Below the pieces are notes generated by a model. The model searched no databases. It had not been told where the DNA came from and worked only from the letters and a program-made list of their open reading frames with translations. Source: Dioscorea cayenensis subsp. rotundata (taxonomy: Eukaryota; Streptophyta; Magnoliopsida; Dioscoreales; Dioscoreaceae). From it: a stretch of DNA of 64,000 bases. How positions within the stretch are numbered: position 1 is the first letter of the stretch; every line of letters starts with the position of its first letter. Both the position numbers and the translations under genes were made by a program. The stretch is from positions 27,149,916 to 27,213,915 of the forward strand of contig NC_052489.1 of the NCBI RefSeq assembly GCF_009730915.1, in the 5' to 3' direction. Below, piece after piece: positions 33,641 through 44,672 of the stretch.

Positions 33641-35349
33641 ACTAAACACTACTAATTTTAACTAAGCACGTGCGTCATTATCGGTAGACTGTTGCACTTT
33701 TTTCTAGCCAAAATTTAAGTGTAAAAATTTTATTGTCCCATATTTGATAGAATACACTCCTATCATTCAGAAATCCGTAGAAAGATTTGATTTAGTAATT
33801 CAAAGTAGACCTTTCACACATTCTTTTTACTTAATTATGTGGTAGGGTTCATGAATTATTAAAGTTGTCTTTGTATTTTTATTTTGTTAAATGAAAACAG
33901 ATCTGTTTATAAGATTTTTTATTTTTTATTTTATTTTTGACTAAACGAACTTCTTTCCTACTTCCTTTAAATAGCTTTTATTTACATCAATATAAATGAT
34001 TTATAACTTTTTGCAAGTATCTCCATCAAAACCTCTATACATAGCTTAAATAATAATATCACATGATATATACTAAACTAATATAAAAGCATCAAATTAA
34101 GCTTTTAATTTTTCATTTTTTTTAATATATATTTGGGATTTTGGATTGAAGAATCACACTTGAAATTCTCTTGAAGATTTTTTTTTTAAAAAAAAAGAAA
34201 AAATGAAAAGGAAAAGGGGAAGTGTTGTTGGTGGTGGGGAGTTTTCAAGGTCCGGGTGTTGGGGTGCTTTGAGACTTGAGAGAATGGTGGCCGGGGCTCA
34301 CCTTCTCCTCCTTGGAAACATACAAAAGCCTGTTTAATGTTCTTTGCTTTTCTTTCTAATGCTCTCAAGTTCATCATGTAAATTAATAATATAAAAAAAA
34401 TAAAAACATTATAAAATATAGTTTAGCTGTAGATATCATCAAGCAAAGCAAAAAAAGGGGAGGAAATCATATGCCTTTTTTTTATTCTCATTCTGTCAAA
34501 CAAGCAAAACCTCAAAGTGATGGAATAGTATAGATAAACAAGTTGGCTGGCTAGCTACTTCTTCATCTTGACTGCATAGTTTCCCATGAGAATATAAATG
34601 ATTACTCTTTTTATATTTTTAACATTTTTATTTTCTTCTTATTAATTATTGAGACTGAAATGAGTTCACATGAAATACTAATGCTAGTTAACAACAACAA
34701 TATATACATAGGTTTGTTCATTTTATTTTTTTGCTTTAATTTGTGTTGTAGTGTGTATATAATGAAGTGACTGACAGACACACATGAAGAATGGCAGAAG
34801 GAAGAGCTTGAATGAGGATGATGGTTCTAAACTTGGCAGATGAATAGATATAGAAAACAAAACCAAAACAATATGATTTTGGAGTACTTCTACTTCTATC
34901 CATAATCCATTTGTAAGCATTCATCATGTAATTTGAATAGACAACCAAAAGATTTGGAAATGCACGTTTGTGTCAGAAGAAAGATTAAAAATATAAACAA
35001 GAAAGAAAAATAAATAAATAAAAGAGAGTGAGATCCAAGTTCTTTGACAGTGCACTTTGGAGAGAATCCATGTACTTATTTTGAACCAGTGATGTGTAAA
35101 ACTAAAAATCTCAGTTCAACAAAACAACAACATATGCATCTTCTTCTTCTTCTTCTTCTTCATCTTCATCTTCATCATCTTCCCTTTGAGATCATGTCTT
35201 GATGTGCTTCAAAAACATCTGCAAAAGTCATTGAATTAAGTAGATGTAAAACAAAGATAAGTATATGAAAACATGATCATATAAGTAAGTTGATATGTAG
35301 AAGAAGAAGAAAGGAAAAGAAAGAGAGAGAGAGAGAGAGAAAGAGAGAA
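33641..35349. other. AT-rich spacer, probably the 3' part of the MIR160 transcription unit near its right end
   Basis: No coding sequence recognised. A CTT/ATC microsatellite lies at 35138-35182. The part next to 35349 lies downstream of the miR160 hairpin in minus orientation. Confidence 0.5.
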
Positions 35350-35445
35350 GGTTGAATGCTTGGCTCCTCGCACGCCACTCACAGTAGCCAAACTGAGCAA
35401 AGATTGGACTATATATGAGTGGCATACAGGGAGCCAGGCACAACC
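35350..35445 (-). ncRNA. MIR160: MIR160 precursor hairpin
   Basis: The minus strand carries the mature miR160 sequence, TGCCTGGCTCCCTGTATGCC plus a final A, at 35440-35420 on the 5' arm. The star strand, beginning GCGTGCGAGGAGCC, lies at 35375-35355 on the 3' arm. The two form a duplex with 2-nt 3' overhangs and a few G:U or mismatched positions. The stem extends through GGTTG/CAACC at the base and CCACTCA/TGAGTGG towards the loop. In plants miR160 guides cleavage of ARF10/16/17 auxin response factor mRNAs. The primary transcript should come from the right. Its upstream 900 bp is rich in purine microsatellites, and a CACTA element begins at 36384. Confidence 0.96.
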
Positions 35446-35554
35446 GATGTCACCTGTCTTTCACCATCCCCACCATTAGAGAACAACAAAAACAAAGTCC
35501 TTCTCCTATAGTAGCTATAGATAGATACATGGATAGATAGATAAATAGAAAGGC

Positions 35555-35585
<31 letters not shown>

Positions 35586-36383
35586 AGAAGGGAGTAGTGG
35601 TGGTGGTGGTAGTAGTAGTAGCTGGGAGAAGGAGAGAGAGAGAGAGAGGGGAGATGAGGGGCCAGGAGAGTTGAGGTGATGGTGGAGGATTTATAGGCAA
35701 AGAGAAGGGGTTTTATTACCATAAAATGATAAAATAAACAAGACTAAAAGTCTAAAATAATATATATATATATATGTATGTATGTATGTAAGTGTGTGTG
35801 TGTGTGTTGAAGAAAAAGGCTAGGTTAGGGTTTGCTATGAACAGGTAGCAGCCATGATTTTATATTACAACAAGTTAACACAAGAAGAAGAAGAAGAAGA
35901 AGAAGAAGTAGAAACAAGAGAAGAGAGCTCAAGAGTTCAAAGATAGTAAATTAAAAGGAAAAAGGTGAGTAGGTTAGGGTTTATAGCTAGCTGATGGTTT
36001 GTGAGGTTGGTCTGAAACCTGGTCTCTGTGTGTGAGATAGAGATAGGAGGGGAGAGAAGGAGAAATAAATAAATAAATAAATAAATAATAAAGGTAAGAA
36101 TCACCATTATTATTAATAGTGGTTATAATTAGTTATTAATGTTAATAATAATAGAAATAATAATATTTGGAAGAGAGAGAGAAAGTGTGTGTGTGTGTGT
36201 GTGTGTCTGATCAGGAGGAAGAGGAGGGAGTGTAAAAAGAAAAGCCTGCTTTGGCCATGGTGGATATGGTTCTTTCTTTTTGCTCTTCTGGACTCAGTTT
36301 TGTCTGCTGGTGCTTGGATTAACCAGGATTCTTTTTGCCTACCTCACCTCACCCACTAGTTCTTTTCTTTTTATATATATATT
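35446..36383 (-). promoter_or_regulatory. Probable pri-miR160 5' region and promoter, microsatellite-rich
   Basis: This lies upstream of MIR160 in minus orientation. It contains GAAA repeats (35557-35585), GAA repeats (35882-35907), AAAT repeats (36064-36089) and GT repeats (35793-35807 and 36185-36206). On the minus strand a TATATATATAAAA-like stretch sits at about 36369-36381, immediately beside the CACTA insertion. It could be the TATA box of the pri-miRNA, but this is inference. No coding frame. Confidence 0.4.
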
Positions 36384-39300
36384 CACTACAACAAAATTGA
36401 TGATTAATGACAATTTTATTTTTTTGACGTATTGGTTTTATCATGATACGTAATGTGATGAAATCATTATTTTAATCACTTTCATTTCTTTGTTTTGATA
36501 ATTTTATGTGACAATCACTTTTACGTTCGTCGCATGATATTATCACGAAAAGGATTAAATTTCCGAAATCTGACTTTGAAAGTACTTTTAGTGCGGTTTT
36601 AAATATTAAGTGAAATAGTATAGTACGCCATTAATATAATATTTTTCGCTACAAATTTTTAAAAATTTATTGTTTTTAAACTAAATTTAAATAATATTAC
36701 TAATATTAACATATATTATCAATGATCATTTTGAATATGTACCTTAATTTATTTTTTTGTGACACATGGGTTTCTACCTAAAATATAAGTAATAATGATA
36801 TTATAATATTATTTACAAATAAATATCGCATTACTTGATGATATTGGATAATATCACTATTTGTTACTAAATTTAATGACACTAATCATCTCTCACTAAT
36901 AATCGTAGATCAAATCGCTAAATATCATCTGAAAGATAAAATGCTAAATAGCGTAAAACATTCTTTTATGCTTTAAAATTAATTTAGAAGAAAAATATAA
37001 CAAAATTATTTATATAAATTGACATAGATATGAGTAAGAGACATAACAATAATTTTTAGAGTGGGTCACTCAAAAGCGTTAATAAACCAAACAACAATTT
37101 TTTTTATAAATATTTTTATAAAATATAATTTTCAATATCATGCTTACCAATTTGTCGAATATGAAAGCAAATAATAGACTTTTCCAAATATTTTTCTAAA
37201 ATCATATATTTTTATACAATATAAATAGCTTTTGCAAGTAAAAAAAACTTGAGAAAGCAAAACAATATATTTTTTGCAAAAGAATATAAATTTTTTCATG
37301 TTATATAAACCAATTTAATACCTAGGGGCAAGGGGATGAAAAAAAAAAATTTTGCAAATATTTTTCCTAAAAATATAATTTTTTTTAAACTATATTTATC
37401 AATTTATACATTGTTTATTTTCAAAAAAAAATTGTGAAGATAGGGTTCTAGCATCCCCATATTAGTTTAATTTCACATTGATTTATTTTAAATTTTTTAT
37501 TTTTTATTCAAATAACTCTCTTTATGTTTTTTGAATTTTTTTATTTTTAAAGATTTTATTAGAGATATTTTATATTAACACCTTCATATATATTATAATT
37601 TATTTTATTAATAAGGACTAAATTATAAAAGACCTTTATATTATTGAAGTGATTTTATATAGATATTAAAGAAGTTTTTATAACTTCACATGATTAATTT
37701 AAAAATTCAAATTTCATTGGTTTAAATTTGTTATAAGCTTTTTAAAAAATTATTATGAAATATATTTAAAGCGATAATTTAAAAATTCAAGTTTCATTGG
37801 TTTAAATTTGTTAATAATTTTTAAAAAATTATCTAAAATTGAATTAAAAACATATAAAAATATGTTAGTTTTTTTATACGAAATTTGAAAAGATTTTCAT
37901 TCAATAGATATATCCTATAAAAATTTTTTTAAATAATTTTTAATTTATCTAAATTTAGTTTAAATTTGTTAATAATTTTTAAAAAATTATTGCGAATTTA
38001 ATTAAAAAATATAAAAATATGTTAGTTTTAATATAGACTTTGAGCAGTTTTTCATTCAATAAAAAGATATATCCGATAAAAAAATTCTCGAATAATTTTA
38101 ATTTATCTAAATATAGTTTAAAGTTTATAAAAAATTTAAAAAAACAAAATTCTATATAAATCTCTATCTCAATTTCTATTATTTCTCAATCTTTTCTTTC
38201 TCTCTCATCATTACTAAGGTACATTATATTTACTTCTCAACGCTATACTACCGCTCATTTTTTATTTTTATTGTTCTCCATCTTAAGCACACTTCCACTT
38301 TTTAGTCTTGATTTTTATAATGCTTGTGTTCCAATGCACTTAGTTCATAAATTTTTTATAATTGCTTGATTCGCTTCTAATTTTATGGGTTTTGTAGTGA
38401 TGATGGTTCCGTTGGAGAAAGGAATATTTGAATGGGAAAGAGATTGACATCGGCCACAATCATTAGATTAAAGTTTTCTTTCCAAAGGATTGCTAACAAT
38501 ATTGATTCGTGTTTTTTTATTAATCTATGTATTTTTTTAATTATCATTATTTTATAATGGAATTATTGTTATAATTTCTATAGTTGTTTGATTAGCACTT
38601 TAAATTGTTAAAGTTTGTCATTAATCAATTAATTTTTGTTATGACTATTTATTGTGCTTATTATTAATTTTTTGGATGCATATTAGTATATATGTATATG
38701 TTATATATATTTTGAACTTTACTTTTGTTAATTTACTCTTCTTATAAATTAATATTTATTATTTTAAAAATATTTATTTCGAGGTTTTAATGAGGCAAGC
38801 TCTACATCAACAAAAACACCTATAAACACGAGCCATACAAGAGTTGCATGAAGAATAGATTATCTATTTTGATATGATTTACTTAAGATTATAAGTTTTT
38901 AATGTTATTGAAATTTTACGAAATTGAAATTTGTTAATCCAAAAGGTTAACTATAAATTATGATAATTGTGTTATTTTTCTTTTTGCAATAATAATATTG
39001 ATGTAATTTTATTTATGATATATTATCAAAAATTAAATTTTTGATAATTTATATAATTTATTAAAAAATATTCACTAAAATATATCACAAATTACAAATA
39101 CATCATAAAAACATGATTGATTGTGACATTATAAAAATATTACAAACTATATAATATTTAATTAATTGTGACATTACATTAATTTATGGCGTATTTTTTT
39201 CATTAGTGACGCATTTTCATCATCACGAAAATAGACTTTTTGTTACTAAATATTATATTTTTTTTAACAATATTTAGTGACATTAACCACTTTTTATAAC

Positions 39301-39685
39301 GCTATTCTATTTGAAATTGTGACAAATATTTTTATTATTTATTATTTGAAAATCAATGGAATGTCACAAATGATAAAAGCTTTTACCTTATATTTAGTGA
39401 CAATTCATAACGTTTTACTAATAGTTTAGTACAACATTTAGTCGATAAAAAAATGCGTATGTATTAATGATTATAAAATAGGTAAAATATGATAATTTTT
39501 GTCACATAAAAGGTATCATTATGTGACGAATATGTAATCGTCACATTAAGCCCTTTAGCACGGAGCAAAGGCGATAATGTGGTGATGAGCAACAAAAGCG
39601 TCAGCAAAAAATTTTTAGTGACAAAAATATATTATTTTTATAGACGTTATCACATATGTCAATAATTGACAAATTTGTTGTAGTG
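36384..39685. mobile_element. Non-autonomous CACTA (En/Spm) transposon
   Basis: A 3302-bp element. The left end is CACTACAACAAAATTG and the right end, inverted, CACTACAACAAATTTG. Both flanks carry the 3-bp duplication ATT (36381-36383 and 39686-39688), as expected for CACTA elements. GTGAC/GTCAC pentamers recur in both subterminal regions (for example near 36509, 36759, 39515 and 39541), as known for transposase-binding ends. The interior is extremely AT-rich with no long ORF, so no transposase is encoded. Diverged tandem repeats lie inside at about 37690-38115. A less AT-rich stretch near 38395-38500 might be captured sequence, but I cannot identify it. Confidence 0.88.
37690..38115. repeat. 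Diverged tandem repeats inside the CACTA element
   Basis: A unit containing TTCATTGGTTTAAATTTGTTA recurs with a period of about 77 bp (37697 and 37773). A longer unit, TTTAAATTTGTTAATAATTT through AAAAATATGTTAG and ATTCAATA, recurs with a period of about 160 bp. Confidence 0.75.
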
Positions 39686-40192
39686 ATTTATATATATATA
39701 TATATATTTATTCTTCTTTCTGATATATTTATCAAATAATTTTCACATGGGATTCAGTATCTCAGAAATTCAGAATGCATATACATTTGTTGTATTTGCA
39801 TCTCATCTTTTATTTCAGTGTGTATATATATATATATATGTTTATAATATGGACAAACCATCATCATTTGTACATTTACTAAATATTCAATCATATTTTT
39901 AGAAAAAATTAAACTCTTGATCTCTTATGAAAAATAAACCCATTATCATCTAGTTATTGCTCCGATCATATCTCAATTTTTTTAGTTAAATTATAACTTG
40001 TTTTAAAAACATTTATGGTCATTTGATACTACTATTAAAGTAGATTAGTATAAATAATTTTTTTTATTCAAAACAAATAACTAATAATAAAATGATGGAT
40101 GATTGTCCTTGATAAAATAAATTTTTACTAGGGATAAATTTTTTTTTAACAAATACTTGTGCTAGAGAATGGTTTAGGTACACCAGAAGCAA

Positions 40193-40223
<31 letters not shown>

Positions 40224-40913
40224 GTTTTTACCCTTGACCAACTCATGTACCTTTTTATGGCTTTGATCCTCAACCAATCTATCTTACACATATAACAACA
40301 TATTTATTTTCATATAAATAAGTAAATAAAATATTAATTATTATAAGCAGAAAAGTAAGACCAACCTCATCACCAACCATTTGGAGAAGTTTACCTAAAG
40401 CTAATGCAACTCATTTACAACTAACGGAAAGTAAAAGTGGTGAGATGATCGCTCACTTTAAGTCTAGTCTAAACAATCATCAAAATGGAAGGCATAAATA
40501 AACATCATGGTTCATACTCGTGTTCAAAATATTGAAACTTATCATTTTTTTTTAAATATAAAAATAAATCACATCTATATTGAAATGAAAAAAAAATGAA
40601 TGCAATCAAGTGAACCAAATTTAACCATTAATAATTAAAATGTTGAATTATAAAATGAAGGGCATGAAAATTTTAAAAGTAACACTGATATTGTCCAAAT
40701 GACTAAAAACATATAAACCAAATTTAACCATTAATAGTGATTAAAATGTTGAATTAGAGAACAGAGAGTGTGAAAAATATGAAGAGAACTTTGACATTGC
40801 CCATATGACTAATGGTATAAATTAAAATGAAGCCCTTCATTCAATATAAGCTTCAAACATTGGTCGTTGGATTTAAAATCATGACCATGTATTTCAGTAT
40901 TTTGTTTAAAACT
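39686..40913. other. AT-rich spacer
   Basis: TA repeats lie near 39692-39706 and 39822-39838, and a (TTTA)n tract at 40191-40222. A short segment (CCAAATTTAACCATTAATA) occurs twice near 40616 and 40718, about 100 bp apart. No gene. Confidence 0.6.
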
Positions 40914-41299
40914 GGGTAAATTTTTGAGTAGGTCACTAAACTTTGGTTTATTTTTACTTTGATCACCGAACTTCAATTTGTATCAATTTGGTCACTTAAC
41001 TTTAATTTGATTTCAACCGACAATAAATCAAGAATTTCAACCCCAATTGATTACATGGGCTGCTCTAAAAATCTAAAATCGGCCTTCCCCCGACATGACA
41101 TTATTAAGTCTATTGGATGTGTCCATGTCATCTGAAAAACAAATTTACATCATTCATTTGGAGAGTCGAAATCCCTCGATTTACAACCCAGTTGAAATCA
41201 AATTAAAATTGAGTGATCAAATTGATACAAATCGAGTTCAGATGATCAAAAGTGAAAATGAACCAAAGTTTTTAGTAATTTCTACTAAAAAATTTACCC
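40914..41299. mobile_element. Foldback MITE, Mutator-like (MULE) type
   Basis: A 386-bp element whose two halves are long imperfect inverted repeats of over 100 bp. The ends read GGGTAAATTTTTGAGTAG and, inverted, GGGTAAATTTTTTAGTAG. It is flanked by a 10-bp direct repeat GTTTAAAACT (40904-40913 and 41300-41309). Long TIRs with a 9-11-bp duplication are the MULE signature. Non-coding. Confidence 0.8.
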
Positions 41300-41309
41300 G
41301 TTTAAAACT

Positions 41310-42238
41310 TATCATATTAATTACTATATATATATATATATATATATTTGTGTGTTGTATTAGATAGAACAAGAGTTGTTGTTTTCTTGTTCGATGTAGG
41401 AACAAGAAGAATATAAGAACATATAGTACAAAGAACTTCTTGTTTTTTTATTTTATATATTTTTTTAATCTCATTAGAACACACTATCTCTTTGCGAGTT
41501 TGGTAATGGGAATTTAAAAATTAATTAAATCACCTAAGTTATCTTTTTTGTGGCTTTATCTTGAGATTTATTAACAATAGCAACAAGATAAGGAGGTGTT
41601 TACAAAGAAGCCCCCAAAAGCAAATCATTAACTTCCCAAAAATTAATAAATGAACTTAGAATTCCTCATGTACAAAGTTCAATCCAACCAAAGAATTTTT
41701 ATTTTTATTTATAATAACATATAATTTAGTATATGAAAATCATAATAAATGTTTTAATTTTTTAATATTGATTATATATATTAATGGCTTTGGAAAAGCT
41801 ACAAAGGTCAAGATGATGCGCCGCCAAACCAACCTCAGCGTTAGTGTTCTATTTGGTGTCATGTCTTAAAGACATGCAAATCATTCCAATGTTTAATGCT
41901 TAATTAGAGAAATTGACTAATTCTCTAAGTAATCACAATTAAGTATTAATTAAGATTAAAGATTATATTGATAATCAATATTTCAACTAATGAACCAAAC
42001 AAAGTAGCCAACATTGTGTACCACGCTGTGTCTTGTTGTGCCCACCCCACTATGAGCTGGATTAATTTTTTCACTAAATAATTATGAGAACAAAATATAT
42101 CACTTTATTTAATAAATAATTCATTTATTGTCGCTACAATAATACATGATTTTCATAAAAAAAAAATTGAGAATTCAACTCTGTAATTAAAGCATAATAA
42201 TAAAAAATGTGTTGTAACTTGTTCACATTTTAAAAAAT
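41310..42238. other. AT-rich spacer
   Basis: TA repeats near 41325-41347. No gene recognised. Confidence 0.5.
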
Positions 42239-42538
42239 AGGTACAATATCCAAATTGATCCCTCTACTTCTCTCTCTCTTCCTTTGACCTTTTACTCGAA
42301 ATGCTCCAGTAGTCCCTCTCGCTTCAGAAATAGCTCATTTCAGTCATCTCTACTCTCTAAAATGAGTCAATTATCTGGGTTATATTTCCAAAATGTGAGT
42401 GACTAGATAGAAAGAGATCAAGAAAGTAGAAAGACTAAATCGGGTCATTTTTCGAGAATAGAGTGATTAATGTGTGAATTTCTAGAGAAGAACCAAAAGT
42501 AAGAGAAGAGTTAGGGACTAATTTGGATATTATACCTA
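42239..42538. mobile_element. TIR element (MITE), family unresolved
   Basis: About 300 bp with inverted ends AGGTACAATATCCAAATTGA and AGGTATAATATCCAAATTAG. AAAAAT adjoins both ends (42233-42238 and from 42538), but the AT-rich flanks make the target duplication uncertain. The inside contains purine/pyrimidine-rich complementary arms. Confidence 0.6.
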
Positions 42539-42539
42539 A

Positions 42540-44466
42540 AAATATATATATATATAAATAAATAAATAATAATAATAATAATTATCATTTTGCTTAATTA
42601 TGTGCCTAGTGTGATGTGGACTGTGGAGGAGCCAGCCAATGCTAGCGGTAAAACTTGTGATGACACTTGTCTTTTATTTGAGTGGGACCCACATTATTAA
42701 GATATTTTTTAAAAATTATATTTAATAGTATTTTATTTTATTATTATTTTGAAATAAGCATGCGGGTATAATTTGGACATTATTAATTCATTCGCAGCAT
42801 TTTTTTTATGTTTGTTATAAAGTTTTAAATTTATTTTAATTATATAAAAATAGTGAAATAGTTTAAAGTAAATATATAATGAAGTAATACCAGGTTTTCA
42901 GTTTGAATGGGAACTATAATAAACACAATTGATTAATGCCTTTGAAATCTAACCAACAAATCATCACCTAAACGAGATATAAATATAATTTATTTAAGAT
43001 GTGATCCATGAAATCAAAATTATCACAGATATTAAAACTAGAAAACTCTCTTTATTTTTAACTTTAGTGACTTGATCAATTCCCTCAATAATTATATATA
43101 TATATATATATAAATGATAATGAAAACACTAAAATTGAATTTTAATATAAGGGCGACATAGACGTGTTTGTAGTTTTTTTAATTAATATGTTAATTTTTT
43201 AACAAATATATATATATATATATATATAAGCCATAATAGTATTCTTTAAAAAATATTAAATCTAAAAAACGAGACAAAATGGTGCTAAATATGAAAGAAA
43301 AAAATACAATAAGTTGATAAAAAAAATACGCACCTATAATCAACCCCCAACGGGTTTTTGTTAATTAATTTTATATTTATGTTTTGGATATATGTAATTC
43401 TAAACTTCAAGGGGACAATTAAAATAATAGTCTTGATTTTCTTTATTTCTCTTCCAATCAAGAAGAATGTATATTAGTTTGAATCCAATGATCAGTGATC
43501 AATGTTGTCTGAAAATTTATAATTTAATCTATACCATTGGTCATATAAGTGGTCTTAGTGTCGTTTTATATTATTATTATTATTTAAAAAATGAATAAAC
43601 CTAAAAAAAGGGAAGAAGATAGGAGTGGATAAAAAAAAAAAATAGGACCGTCTTAAAAACTAAAATAGGACCGTCTTAAAAACTAAAAAAAAAAACAAAG
43701 AAAACAAAAAGGGCCCATCAGGGCCTAAGGAAAGTCACCTCTTTTAATGGCTTTTATGTTATTTTCACTTTTTTTTTTTAACTCAATACTTTAATTACTA
43801 TTGGTGGTTAAATTTCGACCATATATAAATATGTTTTTAGTATAATTATTGCTTAAAAAAAATAATGATAATGGAGTCAGAGGTTGAATATGGTTTCAAA
43901 CGAACTCCTTTAAAACCGCGCATGTTTGTCCAATTCAGGTTGGACAAATCAAAACACTATACTTCAACTTTTAGATTAATGGAATGGTCAAATAAATTTA
44001 AACCAAAGTAGAAAATTGATCACCAACAGCAATGCAATGCAAACCATAGTTTACCAGAGATATGATCTTTCAAATCAAAATCCCTAAAAAACCTTTAAGC
44101 AAGAGACCCCTCCTTCCAAGTAACTTGATTATATATATATATTGCAAACAAAATCCTATTGCATCTGCTTTCCTTATCATACTTTGACAGTCAAAAGCTC
44201 TTTTTCTTTCCAAAAGGTGCCAAACATCTTTTTCACACCAAAACCATAAAAATTATCTTTATTTATTTAATTAATTAATTAATTAATATTTTATATTGCC
44301 AATAATTCTTTCTGTAGGTCTATATGTCTTTCAGCATGTAGGCCATGCGTGCTATCCCTCTGTTTTTTTCCTTGAGTCCTCTCTATGTGCAAAGAAACAT
44401 CAAATCCTTCTGCATGGCAACAGAGTGGACTTCTCTCTATGCTTTTGACCAAGAACAAGATGTTCT

Positions 44467-44503
<37 letters not shown>

Positions 44504-44672
44504 TTGATGATGATGATCTTGGTTGAGAAACCAAAGCTCATTGGTGGAGAACACAATGAGAAATTTCTCTTGTTTCTCCGCCCTCTCATGCACTAGTGTT
44601 TGTCCTACAAGAATATTTCCTTTAATAATACTCATATTTACTCATCTTTGAACTTCATTCTTCACCTTCAAC
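42540..44672. other. AT-rich spacer upstream of the Prune-like gene
   Basis: TA repeats lie near 43094-43112 and 43205-43227. A 24-bp unit (AAAATAGGACCGTCTTAAAAAC) is tandemly repeated at about 43641-43688. A (GAT)n tract lies at 44467-44502, within 200 bp of the Prune-like ATG. No supported gene. Confidence 0.5.

Noticed and set aside
35450..35722. Ser/Leu/Phe/Tyr-rich minus-strand ORFs near MIR160
   Set aside because: They are translations of GAAA, GA and TGG microsatellites in the pri-miR160 upstream region.
41095..41367. 90-residue plus-strand ORF
   Set aside because: It lies mostly inside the MULE-type MITE and runs into a TA microsatellite.
44345..44596. 83-residue ORF with a run of 11 Asp just before the Prune-like gene
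   Set aside because: The Asp run is a (GAT)n microsatellite and the rest resembles nothing. It overlaps an equally long minus-strand frame, so it is probably leader or spacer sequence.
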